Below, one piece after another: positions 7,679 to 14,556 of a stretch of 19,873 bases of DNA (position 1 is its first letter; each line of letters starts with the position of its first letter). Origin of the DNA: Deltaproteobacteria bacterium. GTDB lineage: Bacteria > Desulfobacterota_B > Binatia > Bin18. A program made the position numbers and the translations under genes. The notes below the pieces were generated by a model. The model ran no database searches. It saw nothing but the letters and a program-made list of their open reading frames with translations, and was not told the DNA's origin. The stretch lies in assembly GCA_012271025.1 (NCBI GenBank), contig JAAXHF010000620.1, positions 1 to 19,873 on the forward strand, given 5' to 3'.

Positions 7679-8500
7679 ATGGCAGACCACAACTATAGCC
7701 GACCGGAGATGCTGGTCGAGACCGACTGGCTGGCCGAGCATCTCCAAGACGTATGCGTCGTCGATTGCGATAACCGTGAGGCCTACCGCCGGGCACATAT
7801 TCCCGGTGCGGTAACGTTTCGCGGTCACCACTACCTCAAGGAAAAAGAGGGCGCGCCGCATATCATGGGGCCCGAGCAGTTTGCCGAGACCATGGGCGGG
7901 CTGGGGATCGGGGACGACACCCTGGTTATCGCCTATGACGGGTTCAGCGGGCTGTACGCCACCCGTCTGTGGTGGGCGCTCAACTATTATGGCCACACCC
8001 GAGCTGCGGTGCTGAACGGTGGCTGGGACGCCTGGCTGGCCGAGGGCCGGCCGCTGACCAACGCGCCGGCCAGACGGGCTGCGGCCCGCTTCAGCCCCCA
8101 GGTGAATGAGGAGCTGATCGCCCGCTGGGAGTATGTCCGGGACTCGATCGATCAGACCGACCGGGTGCTGCTCGACGTGCGCTCCGACGGCGAGTGGAGC
8201 GGGCAGAACGCGCGGGGCACGAAGCGAGGGGGACGTATCCCCGGCGCCGTGCACCTGGAGTGGCTCAACTATATTGACGATCAGACCAAGAAGTTCAAAC
8301 CCGCCGCCGAGCTGCGGGCCATGTTTGCCGAGGCCGGCATTACCCCTGAGTCACAAGTCGTTACCTATTGACAGGGGGGTATCCGTGCGGCGCACGGACT
8401 CTTCACCCTGCGGTTGATTGGTTTTGACACGGTCCGGAACTATGACGCCTCGTGGGCCGAGTGGGGCAATCGGGAGGATCTGCCGCTCGAAAAGGACTAG
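7679..8500 (+). CDS. Predicted selenocysteine-containing rhodanese (thiosulfate/mercaptopyruvate sulfurtransferase)
   Basis: This two-domain sulfurtransferase has 273 residues when the in-frame TGA at codon 231 is read as selenocysteine. The N-terminal rhodanese domain spans about 12-122 (VVDCDNREAYRRAHIPGAV, then IAYDGFSGLYATRLWWAL) and has Asp where a catalytic Cys would sit, normal for this inactive domain. The C-terminal domain spans about 145-273 (VLLDVRSDGEW, GRIPGAVHLEW) and ends in VVTY-U-QGGIRAAHG, where homologues have the persulfide-forming Cys. The frame continues through LRLIGFDTVRNYDASWAEWG to TAG. The Sec codon would thus be the catalytic residue. The start at 7679 is preceded by GAAGGAG. 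A SECIS-like hairpin follows the TGA. The alternatives are a nonsense mutation or a sequencing error; a plain gene call would stop at 8371. Confidence 0.85.
8369..8371 (+). other. In-frame TGA predicted to encode selenocysteine (Sec231)
   Basis: The TGA falls at the catalytic cysteine position of the C-terminal rhodanese loop (CxxGxRA pattern). Only the third base separates it from a Cys codon (TGT or TGC). Forty-two family-typical residues follow in frame. Other genes in the window terminate normally at TGA, so a local recoding signal would be needed. Confidence 0.82.
8372..8410 (+). promoter_or_regulatory. SECIS-like stem-loop directly downstream of the TGA
   Basis: The upper stem is TCCGTGC (8382-8388) paired perfectly with GCACGGA (8392-8398) around a GGC loop (8389-8391); opening the last pair gives a CGGCG loop. 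Below an internal loop, CAG and GGT at 8372-8380 can pair with ACCCTG at 8405-8410, leaving bulged Gs. The loop Gs lie 18-19 nt after the TGA, within the range known for bacterial SECIS elements, which usually carry a G among the first apical-loop positions. Caveat: the stem also encodes the conserved Arg-Ala-Ala-His-Gly, whose GC-rich codons can be self-complementary by chance. Confidence 0.65.
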
Positions 8501-8715
8501 CGGGCCAGGAGAGGAATGGCCGCCAGGGCCAGCGCGCCGGCGACCAGAATGACCCCGATCCCCCAGGCCGGCGCCCGGTGTCGGTCGAGTGTTGCGCCAC
8601 AGTAGACGCACGCGGACAGGAACGAGCCGCCGGTCACATACACCCGGTTCCACTTGTGGCACGCCGGGCAGCGAGGTTTGGGACGGCTTTGAAAAAGGGC
8701 AGCGAGTTGAGCCAC
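8497..8715 (-). CDS. Small zinc-ribbon membrane protein
   Basis: This 72-residue protein has two CxxC knuckles, C16/C19 (RCPACHKWN) and C36/C39 (ACVYCGATL), forming a zinc ribbon. One hydrophobic segment at about 50-70 ends almost at the C-terminus. It is probably a small inner-membrane protein with a cytoplasmic zinc ribbon; no function is known to me. It starts at GTG (8713-8715) with TGAGGAT about 9 nt upstream. Its stop overlaps that of the convergent rhodanese within CTAG at 8497-8500. It lies 80 bp after cysQ on the same strand. The paired CxxC motifs and the membrane segment make it more than a chance frame. Confidence 0.72.
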   Translation of the reverse strand: MAQLAALFQSRPKPRCPACHKWNRVYVTGGSFLSACVYCGATLDRHRAPAWGIGVILVAGALALAAIPLLAR

Positions 8716-8743
8716 GATACTATCCTCACCAGACGCTGGCCCA

Positions 8744-8756
8744 GCCTAGCATAGGC
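8744..8756. repeat. Short inverted repeat between cysQ and the zinc-ribbon gene
   Basis: GCCTA and TAGGC flank a GCA triloop inside the 80-bp spacer. It may be a weak hairpin for transcript processing or part of a -10-like element for the zinc-ribbon gene. No T-run follows on either strand. Confidence 0.3.
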
Positions 8757-8795
8757 CGGTCGTGGCGTCGAGATCGGCCGGCCGCTGCCGCCCCT

Positions 8796-9629
8796 TCAGC
8801 GACGCGTTTCCGCTCGGTGGCGCTGACCCAGACGGGGCGTCACCACGGCCATGAGCTGGGGGTGGAGGAGCCGATTGCTGGCCACCAGCCCCTGCAGCAG
8901 GGTGGTGGCCTGGTTGAACACCACCGGCTTGCCACTCAGCGTGGTGAGCAGACCGCCGGCCTCTTCGATCAGCATGGCGCCGGCACACAGGTCCCACTCG
9001 TTCTTGGGCACCAGGGTAAAGGTCGCATCGGCCTCGCCCTTGGCAATGGCAGCCAGCTTATGCGCCATCCCGCCTGCGGGCCGGGCGCGGAAAAGGGACT
9101 GAAACGGGCGCCATTCGCCCCGTTTTGTCTCTGAGCGGCTGGACAGCACCGTGGCCTCGGCCAGACGCTCGGTCGGGCTGACGCGCAGCCGTGTGTCGCC
9201 CGTGTCGCCCGTTCGACGCCAGGCGCCCTGGTCGCGCGCGGCCCACACCAGCTCGTCCAGGGTCGGGTAGTAGATCACGCCCAGCAGCGGCCGGCCGTCC
9301 TCGATCAGGCCGATCGAGACGGCGAACTCGGGGATTTTGTCAATAAACTCCTTGGTCCCGTCGAGCGGATCAACAACCCACACACGGCGTTTTGACAGAC
9401 GGTCCGGGGAGTCGGTGGTTTCTTCCGACAGCCAGCCGTCGTGCGGAAAGGCGCGGTGGACGATCTGATGGATGCGGTGGTTGGCCTGACGGTCGGCAAG
9501 CGTGACCGGGCTGTCGTTGTGTTTGTAGTCCACGCGGTACTTCGTTTCATACACCGCCCGAATCACCGTCCCGGCCGCCTGGGCGGCGGCCACGGCGGTG
9601 GTTTTTTCACGCGCCAGCCGGTCTGTCAT
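8796..9629 (-). CDS. cysQ: 3'(2'),5'-bisphosphate nucleotidase / inositol monophosphatase family (CysQ-like)
   Basis: This 277-residue metal-dependent phosphatase has all the family metal ligands: SEE (E69, E70), DPLDGT (D87, D90) and WDLCAG (D213). KEFIDKIPEFAVSIGLIE after the DPLDGT motif is characteristic of CysQ rather than of plain inositol monophosphatase. CysQ hydrolyses PAP (3'-phosphoadenosine 5'-phosphate) to AMP, recycling the by-product of sulfate assimilation and sulfotransfer. It starts 5 nt after the DHS-like gene on the same strand, so both are surely co-transcribed. It stands next to a sulfurtransferase, but on the opposite strand. The ATG at 9627-9629 has a weak AGGG site. 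It ends in TGA, showing normal use of that stop. Confidence 0.88.
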   Translation of the reverse strand: MTDRLAREKTTAVAAAQAAGTVIRAVYETKYRVDYKHNDSPVTLADRQANHRIHQIVHRAFPHDGWLSEETTDSPDRLSKRRVWVVDPLDGTKEFIDKIPEFAVSIGLIEDGRPLLGVIYYPTLDELVWAARDQGAWRRTGDTGDTRLRVSPTERLAEATVLSSRSETKRGEWRPFQSLFRARPAGGMAHKLAAIAKGEADATFTLVPKNEWDLCAGAMLIEEAGGLLTTLSGKPVVFNQATTLLQGLVASNRLLHPQLMAVVTPRLGQRHRAETRR

Positions 9630-9634
9630 ACGCC

Positions 9635-10612
9635 CTACATCCCCAGCACATAGGCAAACATGAGCGGAGCCACAATCGACGCGTCGGATTCGATGATATA
9701 GCGCGGGGTCTCCACCCCGAGTTTGCCCCAGGTGATTTTTTCATTCGGCACCGCCCCCGAGTACGAACCATAGCTGGTCGTGGAATCGCTGACCTGGCAG
9801 AAATAGCTCCACAACGGGGTCTGGGTGCGGCGCAGATCCTGGATGAGCAGCGGCACGACACAGATCGGAAAGTCGCCCGCGATCCCCCCGCCGATCTGAT
9901 AAAAGCCGATTGGGCTGGTCCGGCACACCTCCTCATACCACTCGGCCAGAAAGCGCATGTACTCAGTGCCGTTGCGGACCGTCTGGGTGCTGGCGAGCTT
10001 GCCCGTCATACAATGGCTGGCAAACACGTTGCCGGTGGTCGAATCTTCCCAACCCGGCACGACGATAGGCAGATTTTTCTCCATGGCGGCCAGCAGCCAC
10101 GAGTCCTTGGGGTCGATCTGGTAGGAGGCTTGCAGCGCGCCGGAGCGAAGAATCTGATAAAAATATTCGTGCGGAAAGTAGCGCTCACCCCGCCGTTCGG
10201 CTTCCAGCCACGCCTCGAGGATGGCCACCTCTACCCGTCGCATGGCCTCGTCCTCGGGGATGCAGGTGTCGGTGACCCGATTCATATGCCGCTCCAGCAG
10301 GTCGGCTTCCTGAGCCGGGGTGAGGTCGCGGTAGTGGGGCACGCGTTCATAGTCATTGTGGGCAACCAGGTTAAACACATCTTCTTCGAGGTTGGCCCCG
10401 GTGCAGGATATGGCGTGTACGCAGTCCTGACGGATCATCTCGGCCAGCGACAGACCGATTTCCGCCGTACTCATGGCGCCGGCCATGGCCACCAGCATCT
10501 TGCCGCCCCGGTCGAGGTGACGCTTATAGGCGTCTGCAGCCTCGATCAGGCTGGCCGCATTAAAATGACGGAAGTGGTGTTTGAGAAAGTCGGTCACCGG
10601 CTGACTGCTCAT
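9635..10612 (-). CDS. Deoxyhypusine-synthase-like protein
   Basis: This 325-residue member of the deoxyhypusine synthase family binds NAD and spermidine-type substrates in eukaryotes and archaea. Seen: MAGAMSTAEIGLSLAEMI at 43-60, CTGANLEEDVFNL at 70-82, PGWEDSTTGNVF at 186-197, IGGGIAGDF at 240-248, and near the C-terminus ITWGKLG (K297) followed by ESDASIVAPLM. WGK matches the lysine that forms the covalent imine intermediate in human DHS. Bacteria lack eIF5A, so the role is probably in polyamine chemistry such as homospermidine- or spermidine-forming reactions; this is inference. The ATG at 10610-10612 is preceded by GGGAGG; further upstream in-frame starts lack support. cysQ follows after 5 nt. 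It ends in TAG. Confidence 0.9.
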   Translation of the reverse strand: MSSQPVTDFLKHHFRHFNAASLIEAADAYKRHLDRGGKMLVAMAGAMSTAEIGLSLAEMIRQDCVHAISCTGANLEEDVFNLVAHNDYERVPHYRDLTPAQEADLLERHMNRVTDTCIPEDEAMRRVEVAILEAWLEAERRGERYFPHEYFYQILRSGALQASYQIDPKDSWLLAAMEKNLPIVVPGWEDSTTGNVFASHCMTGKLASTQTVRNGTEYMRFLAEWYEEVCRTSPIGFYQIGGGIAGDFPICVVPLLIQDLRRTQTPLWSYFCQVSDSTTSYGSYSGAVPNEKITWGKLGVETPRYIIESDASIVAPLMFAYVLGM

Positions 10613-10651
10613 ACGCGCCTCCCTGCTCCAGACACGGACGGGCCACCCGCA

Positions 10652-10682
10652 GGCTAGCATCCCGCTCCCGCACCGGCTAGCC
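10652..10682. repeat. Inverted repeat upstream of the DHS-like gene
   Basis: GGCTAGC (10652-10658) and GCTAGCC (10676-10682) form 7-bp arms around 17 nt in the 79-bp spacer between the NadD-like and DHS-like genes. It may be a hairpin or a protein-binding site. A GCTAGC pair also occurs around 3713-3762, the other spacer of similar size. Confidence 0.3.
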
Positions 10683-10691
10683 CGAACCACC

Positions 10692-11696
10692 TCAGGCGCC
10701 GATGTCTGACGGCTTGAGACACGCCCGCAGCAATTCCACGGCGACCTCGGGTGACGGCTCGGCACACGCCTGGCGTAAGCGCCGTCCGTGTGGACTTGGC
10801 GCCAAGGCCGCCCGCATCAGCCGCCGAAAATCGACCCGGAGCTGGGCGCTGTACAGCAGCCGGAGCAGCGCCAGCCGAATGGCATAGGCGTCTATGGCTT
10901 CTCCGGCCCGTAGCTGGGGAGGCTGGTAGGCACACGTTTCGTGCAGGTAGGCGGCCGTTTCGGCGGGAACGTGGGCGTCGATTGAGCGCCCGCTGGCCAG
11001 CGCGTGCCGAACGGTAGTGGCCGACAGGTCGTTGAGAGCGCTTGCCGCTGCGGACAGCCCAAAGAAACGGATGGCCGGGCGAAAGACCCGATTGGCCGGC
11101 TGGGCCAGCAGCCGGCGGAACGCGGCCTGGTCCAGCTCTCCCCGGTTGGCGACGATCAGACCGGCCAACTCGAACAGTTCGCGCAGGGACGCGTCTCTAT
11201 CCTGGTAATAGCGGGGGTCGAGGATCTGAACCAGCTTGTCCATACCGGTCAGGAAACACAGCTCGGTGTCCGGTCCCAACAGGCGGCGGAAGGCGCGGGC
11301 CTGTTCGACGTATAAGCCGCGGTTGACCAGCGCCACACTCATCGACGGTCGGCCGGCGGCGTAGAGTGACAGCAGGGCCAGGCGATCCTCAAGACCCAGG
11401 CCGGTCACCTGTTCTTTATCGACGGTGCGCGTGGCCAGGCTCAGAAACACCTGGTCGAGTCGCCAGGTATGACAGACCTGTTCGGCCAGCTGGCTGTGGG
11501 CCAGGGTCAGGGGATTGAATGAGCCGCACAGAATACCGGCGCGACGGGAGCGACGGCTCGGTCCGGACGCAAGCACCCGCACCTGGGGCGGTGCGCCAGG
11601 ATCCAGGCTGGTGACGGCCTCGCGCAGGGAAAACAGACGGCCCAGGTCATAGACGGCTCGGCTGACCTGGGACGCGCTGGAGGATGGCTGACTCAC
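10692..11696 (-). CDS. NadD-like nucleotidyltransferase with N- and C-terminal extensions
   Basis: This 334-residue protein has a nucleotidyltransferase core at about residues 53-255. The core carries GSFNPLTLAHSQLAE (58-72, a variant of the GxFxPxHxGH motif with His67 kept), FLSLATRTVDKEQ with Lys94, FLTGMDKLVQI (148-158) and LSATTVRHAL (224-233, matching the ISSTxIR motif). This fold joins a nucleotide to a mononucleotide or phosphate, as in NAD synthesis by nicotinate-mononucleotide adenylyltransferase. It differs from typical NadD (about 200 residues) by about 50 N-terminal residues and an Arg/Leu-rich 75-residue tail, so I do not assign nadD. It starts at GTG (11694-11696) with GGAG 12-15 nt upstream, diverges from the TPR lipoprotein gene and ends in TGA. 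Confidence 0.75.
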   Translation of the reverse strand: MSQPSSSASQVSRAVYDLGRLFSLREAVTSLDPGAPPQVRVLASGPSRRSRRAGILCGSFNPLTLAHSQLAEQVCHTWRLDQVFLSLATRTVDKEQVTGLGLEDRLALLSLYAAGRPSMSVALVNRGLYVEQARAFRRLLGPDTELCFLTGMDKLVQILDPRYYQDRDASLRELFELAGLIVANRGELDQAAFRRLLAQPANRVFRPAIRFFGLSAAASALNDLSATTVRHALASGRSIDAHVPAETAAYLHETCAYQPPQLRAGEAIDAYAIRLALLRLLYSAQLRVDFRRLMRAALAPSPHGRRLRQACAEPSPEVAVELLRACLKPSDIGA

Positions 11697-11815
11697 ACGA
11701 CACGGCTCTCCGTGGCGGGCAGCTTATAATCCCCCAGCCGACAGGGCAAGCTGTGCGGCCGGTCGCCGCTCCGTACTGATTGACCGGCTCTTTCCGTCCG
11801 TGATACCGTCTGGCC

Positions 11816-13624
11816 ATGTCCGTGCGGCTCCGGTCGGGAGGGCTCTCCCGGCTTTCCATTCTTCTTTTCGGCCTGCTGTCGGCCTGCGCAGCCCGCAGCC
11901 CCACTCCGCCCCCACCCCGTCCGCCCGTTGCTCCCGTCCTCGCTCCGACGGCAGCCACCATCCCCGGTAGTCCGGTGGTCTTGAGCGCCAAGGAGCGCGC
12001 CCTGGCCCACTTTCTCACCAGCCGTGTGGCCCAGACGCGGGGCGATTACGATACGGCGCTGAGCAGCCTGGCCCGCGCGGTCGAGCTCGACCCCGATACG
12101 GCCCTGCTGCGCTTTCGTCTGGCCAAGCTGTATGTGCGGATGGGAAAGACCGAACAGGCCCTGCAACACTGTCGGATCGTGGTCGAACAAGAGCCCGAGC
12201 ATCTTGAGGCGCAGATGTTCTTGGCCGGTCTGCTGTCTTCGACGCGTCAGGAAGACGAGGCTGCGGCAGTCTACGAGGCCGTCCTCGAGCGGCAACCTGA
12301 CAACCAGGAGCCCTACCTGTATCTGGGCACCTTGTACGCCAAGCAACAGCGCTTTGAAAAAGCCTCGGCGGTGCTGCTGGCGCTGGTTGAGCGCTACCCG
12401 CGCTCGCTGCTGGGCTATTACTACCTGGGGCAGATTTCGGCTGCGGCCGGCCAACTCGATACGGCCGAAACCTACTACAAAAAGGCCCTGACACTGAACC
12501 ACAGCTCGGAAATGGTGCTGCTCGATCTGGCACTGGTGTACGAGATGCAGGAGCAGCTTGACCGCGCCCGCGACATGTATCAGCAGGCGCTCGACCTCAA
12601 CCCCGACAGCGAGCAGGCGCGCAAACGCCTGGGACGCTTATTTCTTGAGGAAAAAGATCTCGACGGCGCCCTGGAGCAGTTTCGTGAGCTGGAAAAGATC
12701 CAGGAGCGGATTCAGGCCGACCCCCAGGAGACCCGGCTGCGCATCAGCCTGATCTACAGCGAGAAGGGCGAGTACGACCGGGCGGTCACCGAGCTGAATC
12801 TGGTCCTGACCGCCCAGCCCGACAACGCCCGGGCGCGTTACTTCCTGGGCGTCATCCTGACCGAGGCCGAGGAAGACGACAAAGCCATCGGCGAGTTGCT
12901 CAAGATCCCGACCGATACCGACTACTACGCCGATGCGCGTCTGTATCTGAGCCATATCTACCGGCGCCAGAAGAAGCTGGCCCAGGCCATTGCCGAGGCC
13001 ACCCACGTCCTGGGGGTGAAGCAGGATAACCTTGAGGTGCTGGAATATCTGGCCAGCCTGGAGCGAGAGAACGGGAATCGACCCCGGGCGATCCAAATCC
13101 TCGAAAGAATGATCAGCCTGGCTCCCACCAACGACGTCTACCATTTTACGCTGGGAGCCATCTACGACGAACACAAAGATAAAGCCCGCTGTGTCGCCCA
13201 TATGCAGAAAGCGATTGACCTCAACCCGGAGAACTCTGCGGCGCTGAATTATCTGGGCTATACCTGGGCCGAGCAGGGCGTTCGTCTCGATGAGGCCGAG
13301 GATCTCATTCGCCGGGCGTTGCAGGTCGAGCCCGACGACGGCTTTTATATCGACAGCCTGGGCTGGGTGTATTACCAGCGTGGGGAGTATCCCGAGGCCG
13401 TCAAGTATCTGGAGCGGGCCGTCGAGCTGGTCAACGATGATCCGACGATTACCGAGCACCTGGGCGATGCCTACGAGAAGGTCGGCCGGATCGGCGACGC
13501 GTCCCGCACGTATCGGGCGGCCCTGGACCAGGCGACCGAGAGCGATCAGCACCGACGCCTGCGGGATAAGATTGACAGCTTAGCCCAGCCCGGTCAGGAG
13601 ACGCGTTCTTCCGGACTCGAATAA
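11816..13624 (+). CDS. TPR-repeat lipoprotein
   Basis: This 602-residue lipoprotein has a basic N-terminus, a hydrophobic segment and the lipobox LLSAC (Cys24), then a proline-rich linker at about 28-41. From about residue 58 to 590 it is a nearly continuous array of roughly fourteen 34-residue TPR units, recognisable by repeated strings such as YDTALSSLARAVELDPD, AETYYKKALTLN, ARDMYQQALDLNPDSEQA and YPEAVKYLERAVELVNDD. TPR arrays are protein-interaction scaffolds; an outer-membrane or periplasmic assembly role is likely. Such proteins often sit beside a LolA/LolB-like lipoprotein, as here (next gene 68 bp downstream). Start ATG at 11816, with no strong ribosome-binding site. This is the only TAA stop in the window, directly abutting a hairpin. 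Confidence 0.92.
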   Translation: MSVRLRSGGLSRLSILLFGLLSACAARSPTPPPPRPPVAPVLAPTAATIPGSPVVLSAKERALAHFLTSRVAQTRGDYDTALSSLARAVELDPDTALLRFRLAKLYVRMGKTEQALQHCRIVVEQEPEHLEAQMFLAGLLSSTRQEDEAAAVYEAVLERQPDNQEPYLYLGTLYAKQQRFEKASAVLLALVERYPRSLLGYYYLGQISAAAGQLDTAETYYKKALTLNHSSEMVLLDLALVYEMQEQLDRARDMYQQALDLNPDSEQARKRLGRLFLEEKDLDGALEQFRELEKIQERIQADPQETRLRISLIYSEKGEYDRAVTELNLVLTAQPDNARARYFLGVILTEAEEDDKAIGELLKIPTDTDYYADARLYLSHIYRRQKKLAQAIAEATHVLGVKQDNLEVLEYLASLERENGNRPRAIQILERMISLAPTNDVYHFTLGAIYDEHKDKARCVAHMQKAIDLNPENSAALNYLGYTWAEQGVRLDEAEDLIRRALQVEPDDGFYIDSLGWVYYQRGEYPEAVKYLERAVELVNDDPTITEHLGDAYEKVGRIGDASRTYRAALDQATESDQHRRLRDKIDSLAQPGQETRSSGLE

Positions 13625-13676
13625 AAGAGTAAACGTGTCCTCCAACCACATGAGCATGTTGACACGTGTACTCTTT
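13624..13676. terminator. Hairpin with A/T flanks after the TPR gene, terminator-like
   Basis: Arms of 16 nt at 13624-13639 and 13661-13676 (AAAGAGTAAACGTGTC against GACACGTGTACTCTTT) pair with one mismatch around 21 nt. The left arm starts with AAA and the right arm ends with TTT, so it is near-symmetric on both strands. The first base is the last base of the TPR stop codon. It could be a partial terminator or attenuator that lowers expression of the next gene, or an operator-type dyad; the T-run is too short for a strong intrinsic terminator. Confidence 0.45.
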
Positions 13677-13692
13677 CGGGGGGGCTGAGCGC

Positions 13693-14556
13693 ATGGTCGA
13701 GTCAGCCCGATCTTTCGGATTGATCCGGCCGGCCTGTGTGCTGCTGATATGTGTGCTGGGCGCCTGCGGTGTCCGCCCGCCGCCGTCTCCGTCTCCGCCG
13801 CCATCCTCTCCCCCGTCCGTTTCCAGAGCGAGGGCATTCCTTGACCAACTGCACGACCGGCGCCAGACGCTCGTGCGCGTTCGCGGCTTGGCCCGGGTGA
13901 GCTATGCCGGTCCGCACGGAAAAGGCACGGCCAGGCAGGCGATTGCGATTGCCACACCGGACCGGTTCCGGTTCGAGCTTTTCTCTGCGCTTGGTCTGGC
14001 CGCCCTCACCAGTTGTAACGGTCAGCGTCTGGCCGCCTATTTCCCGCACGACAAAGTGGTCTACCGGGGGCAGGCTGACCCGCTGACAATTGCCCGCTTT
14101 ACCCAGGTCTTGCTGTCGGCCCGCGAGGTGGTCAATCTGTTGCGCGGTGTCCCTGCCCTGCCTCCGCCCGAGGCCGCCTGGTCGGAGTCTTTCGACCGGC
14201 AGTCCGGCTGGCATCGCCTGGAGCTGAGCGTGGCCGAGGTCGAGACCCACCGGGTGTGGTTCGAGCCCACCACGTCCGTCCTACGGCGTTGGGACAGACT
14301 CACGCCGCAGGGGCAACTCGTCAGCCGGGTCGACTTCGGTCGCTATCAGACAGTTCAGCGTCAGACGTTTCCGTTCGAGATCAGCCTGTCCGATGTGTCC
14401 GGACGACAGCAGGTGACGGTTGTGTATGAACAGGTCGAACTCGACCCGCCCCTGTCCGACGAACTGTTCTCCCTGGGTCTGATTCCCGGAGTCCAGGAGG
14501 TGTGGATCGATCCGGGCAATGTGGAGCCGCGCCAGGGCCGGAGCAATGGGCGCTAG
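13693..14556 (+). CDS. LolA/LolB-like lipoprotein (DUF4292-type)
   Basis: This 287-residue lipoprotein has the lipobox VLGAC (Cys25) after a hydrophobic segment, followed by a proline/serine-rich linker at about 29-42. The remaining part has the feel of the LolA/LolB open beta-barrel superfamily: LVRVRGLARVSYAGPHGKGTA, then ATPDRFRFELFSALGLAALTS, then a late FPFEISLSDVSGRQQVTVVYEQVEL and DELFSLGLIPG. Such proteins carry or insert lipoproteins at the outer membrane, or belong to the DUF4292 group found beside TPR proteins. The ATG at 13693 was chosen to give a short signal peptide; an in-frame GTG at 13666 lies inside the hairpin. The stop interlocks with the convergent NYN gene in CTAG (14553-14556). 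Confidence 0.82.
   Translation: MVESARSFGLIRPACVLLICVLGACGVRPPPSPSPPPSSPPSVSRARAFLDQLHDRRQTLVRVRGLARVSYAGPHGKGTARQAIAIATPDRFRFELFSALGLAALTSCNGQRLAAYFPHDKVVYRGQADPLTIARFTQVLLSAREVVNLLRGVPALPPPEAAWSESFDRQSGWHRLELSVAEVETHRVWFEPTTSVLRRWDRLTPQGQLVSRVDFGRYQTVQRQTFPFEISLSDVSGRQQVTVVYEQVELDPPLSDELFSLGLIPGVQEVWIDPGNVEPRQGRSNGR

Noticed and set aside
7679..8371. Rhodanese gene as a truncated 230-residue protein or pseudogene
   Set aside because: The frame after the TGA keeps family-typical sequence and ends in a tight convergent junction, and the TGA sits exactly at the catalytic residue. Nonsense decay at that one codon is less likely, though not excluded.
8369..8371. TGA read as tryptophan (alternative genetic code)
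   Set aside because: TrmFO, TopA, CysQ and others end normally at TGA, and Trp at the sulfurtransferase catalytic position would be inactive.
8351..8662. Minus-strand frame overlapping the rhodanese 3' end
   Set aside because: It is out of frame with the zinc-ribbon protein, lacks motifs, and covers the SECIS-like region by chance.
11780..11807. TTGACC-16-GATACC as a promoter for the TPR gene
   Set aside because: The -10 matches only three of six bases and would leave almost no leader before the ATG.
12638..13552. 304-codon minus-strand frame opposite the TPR lipoprotein gene
   Set aside because: Its composition mirrors repeated TPR codons; the plus strand has clear repeats and a lipobox.
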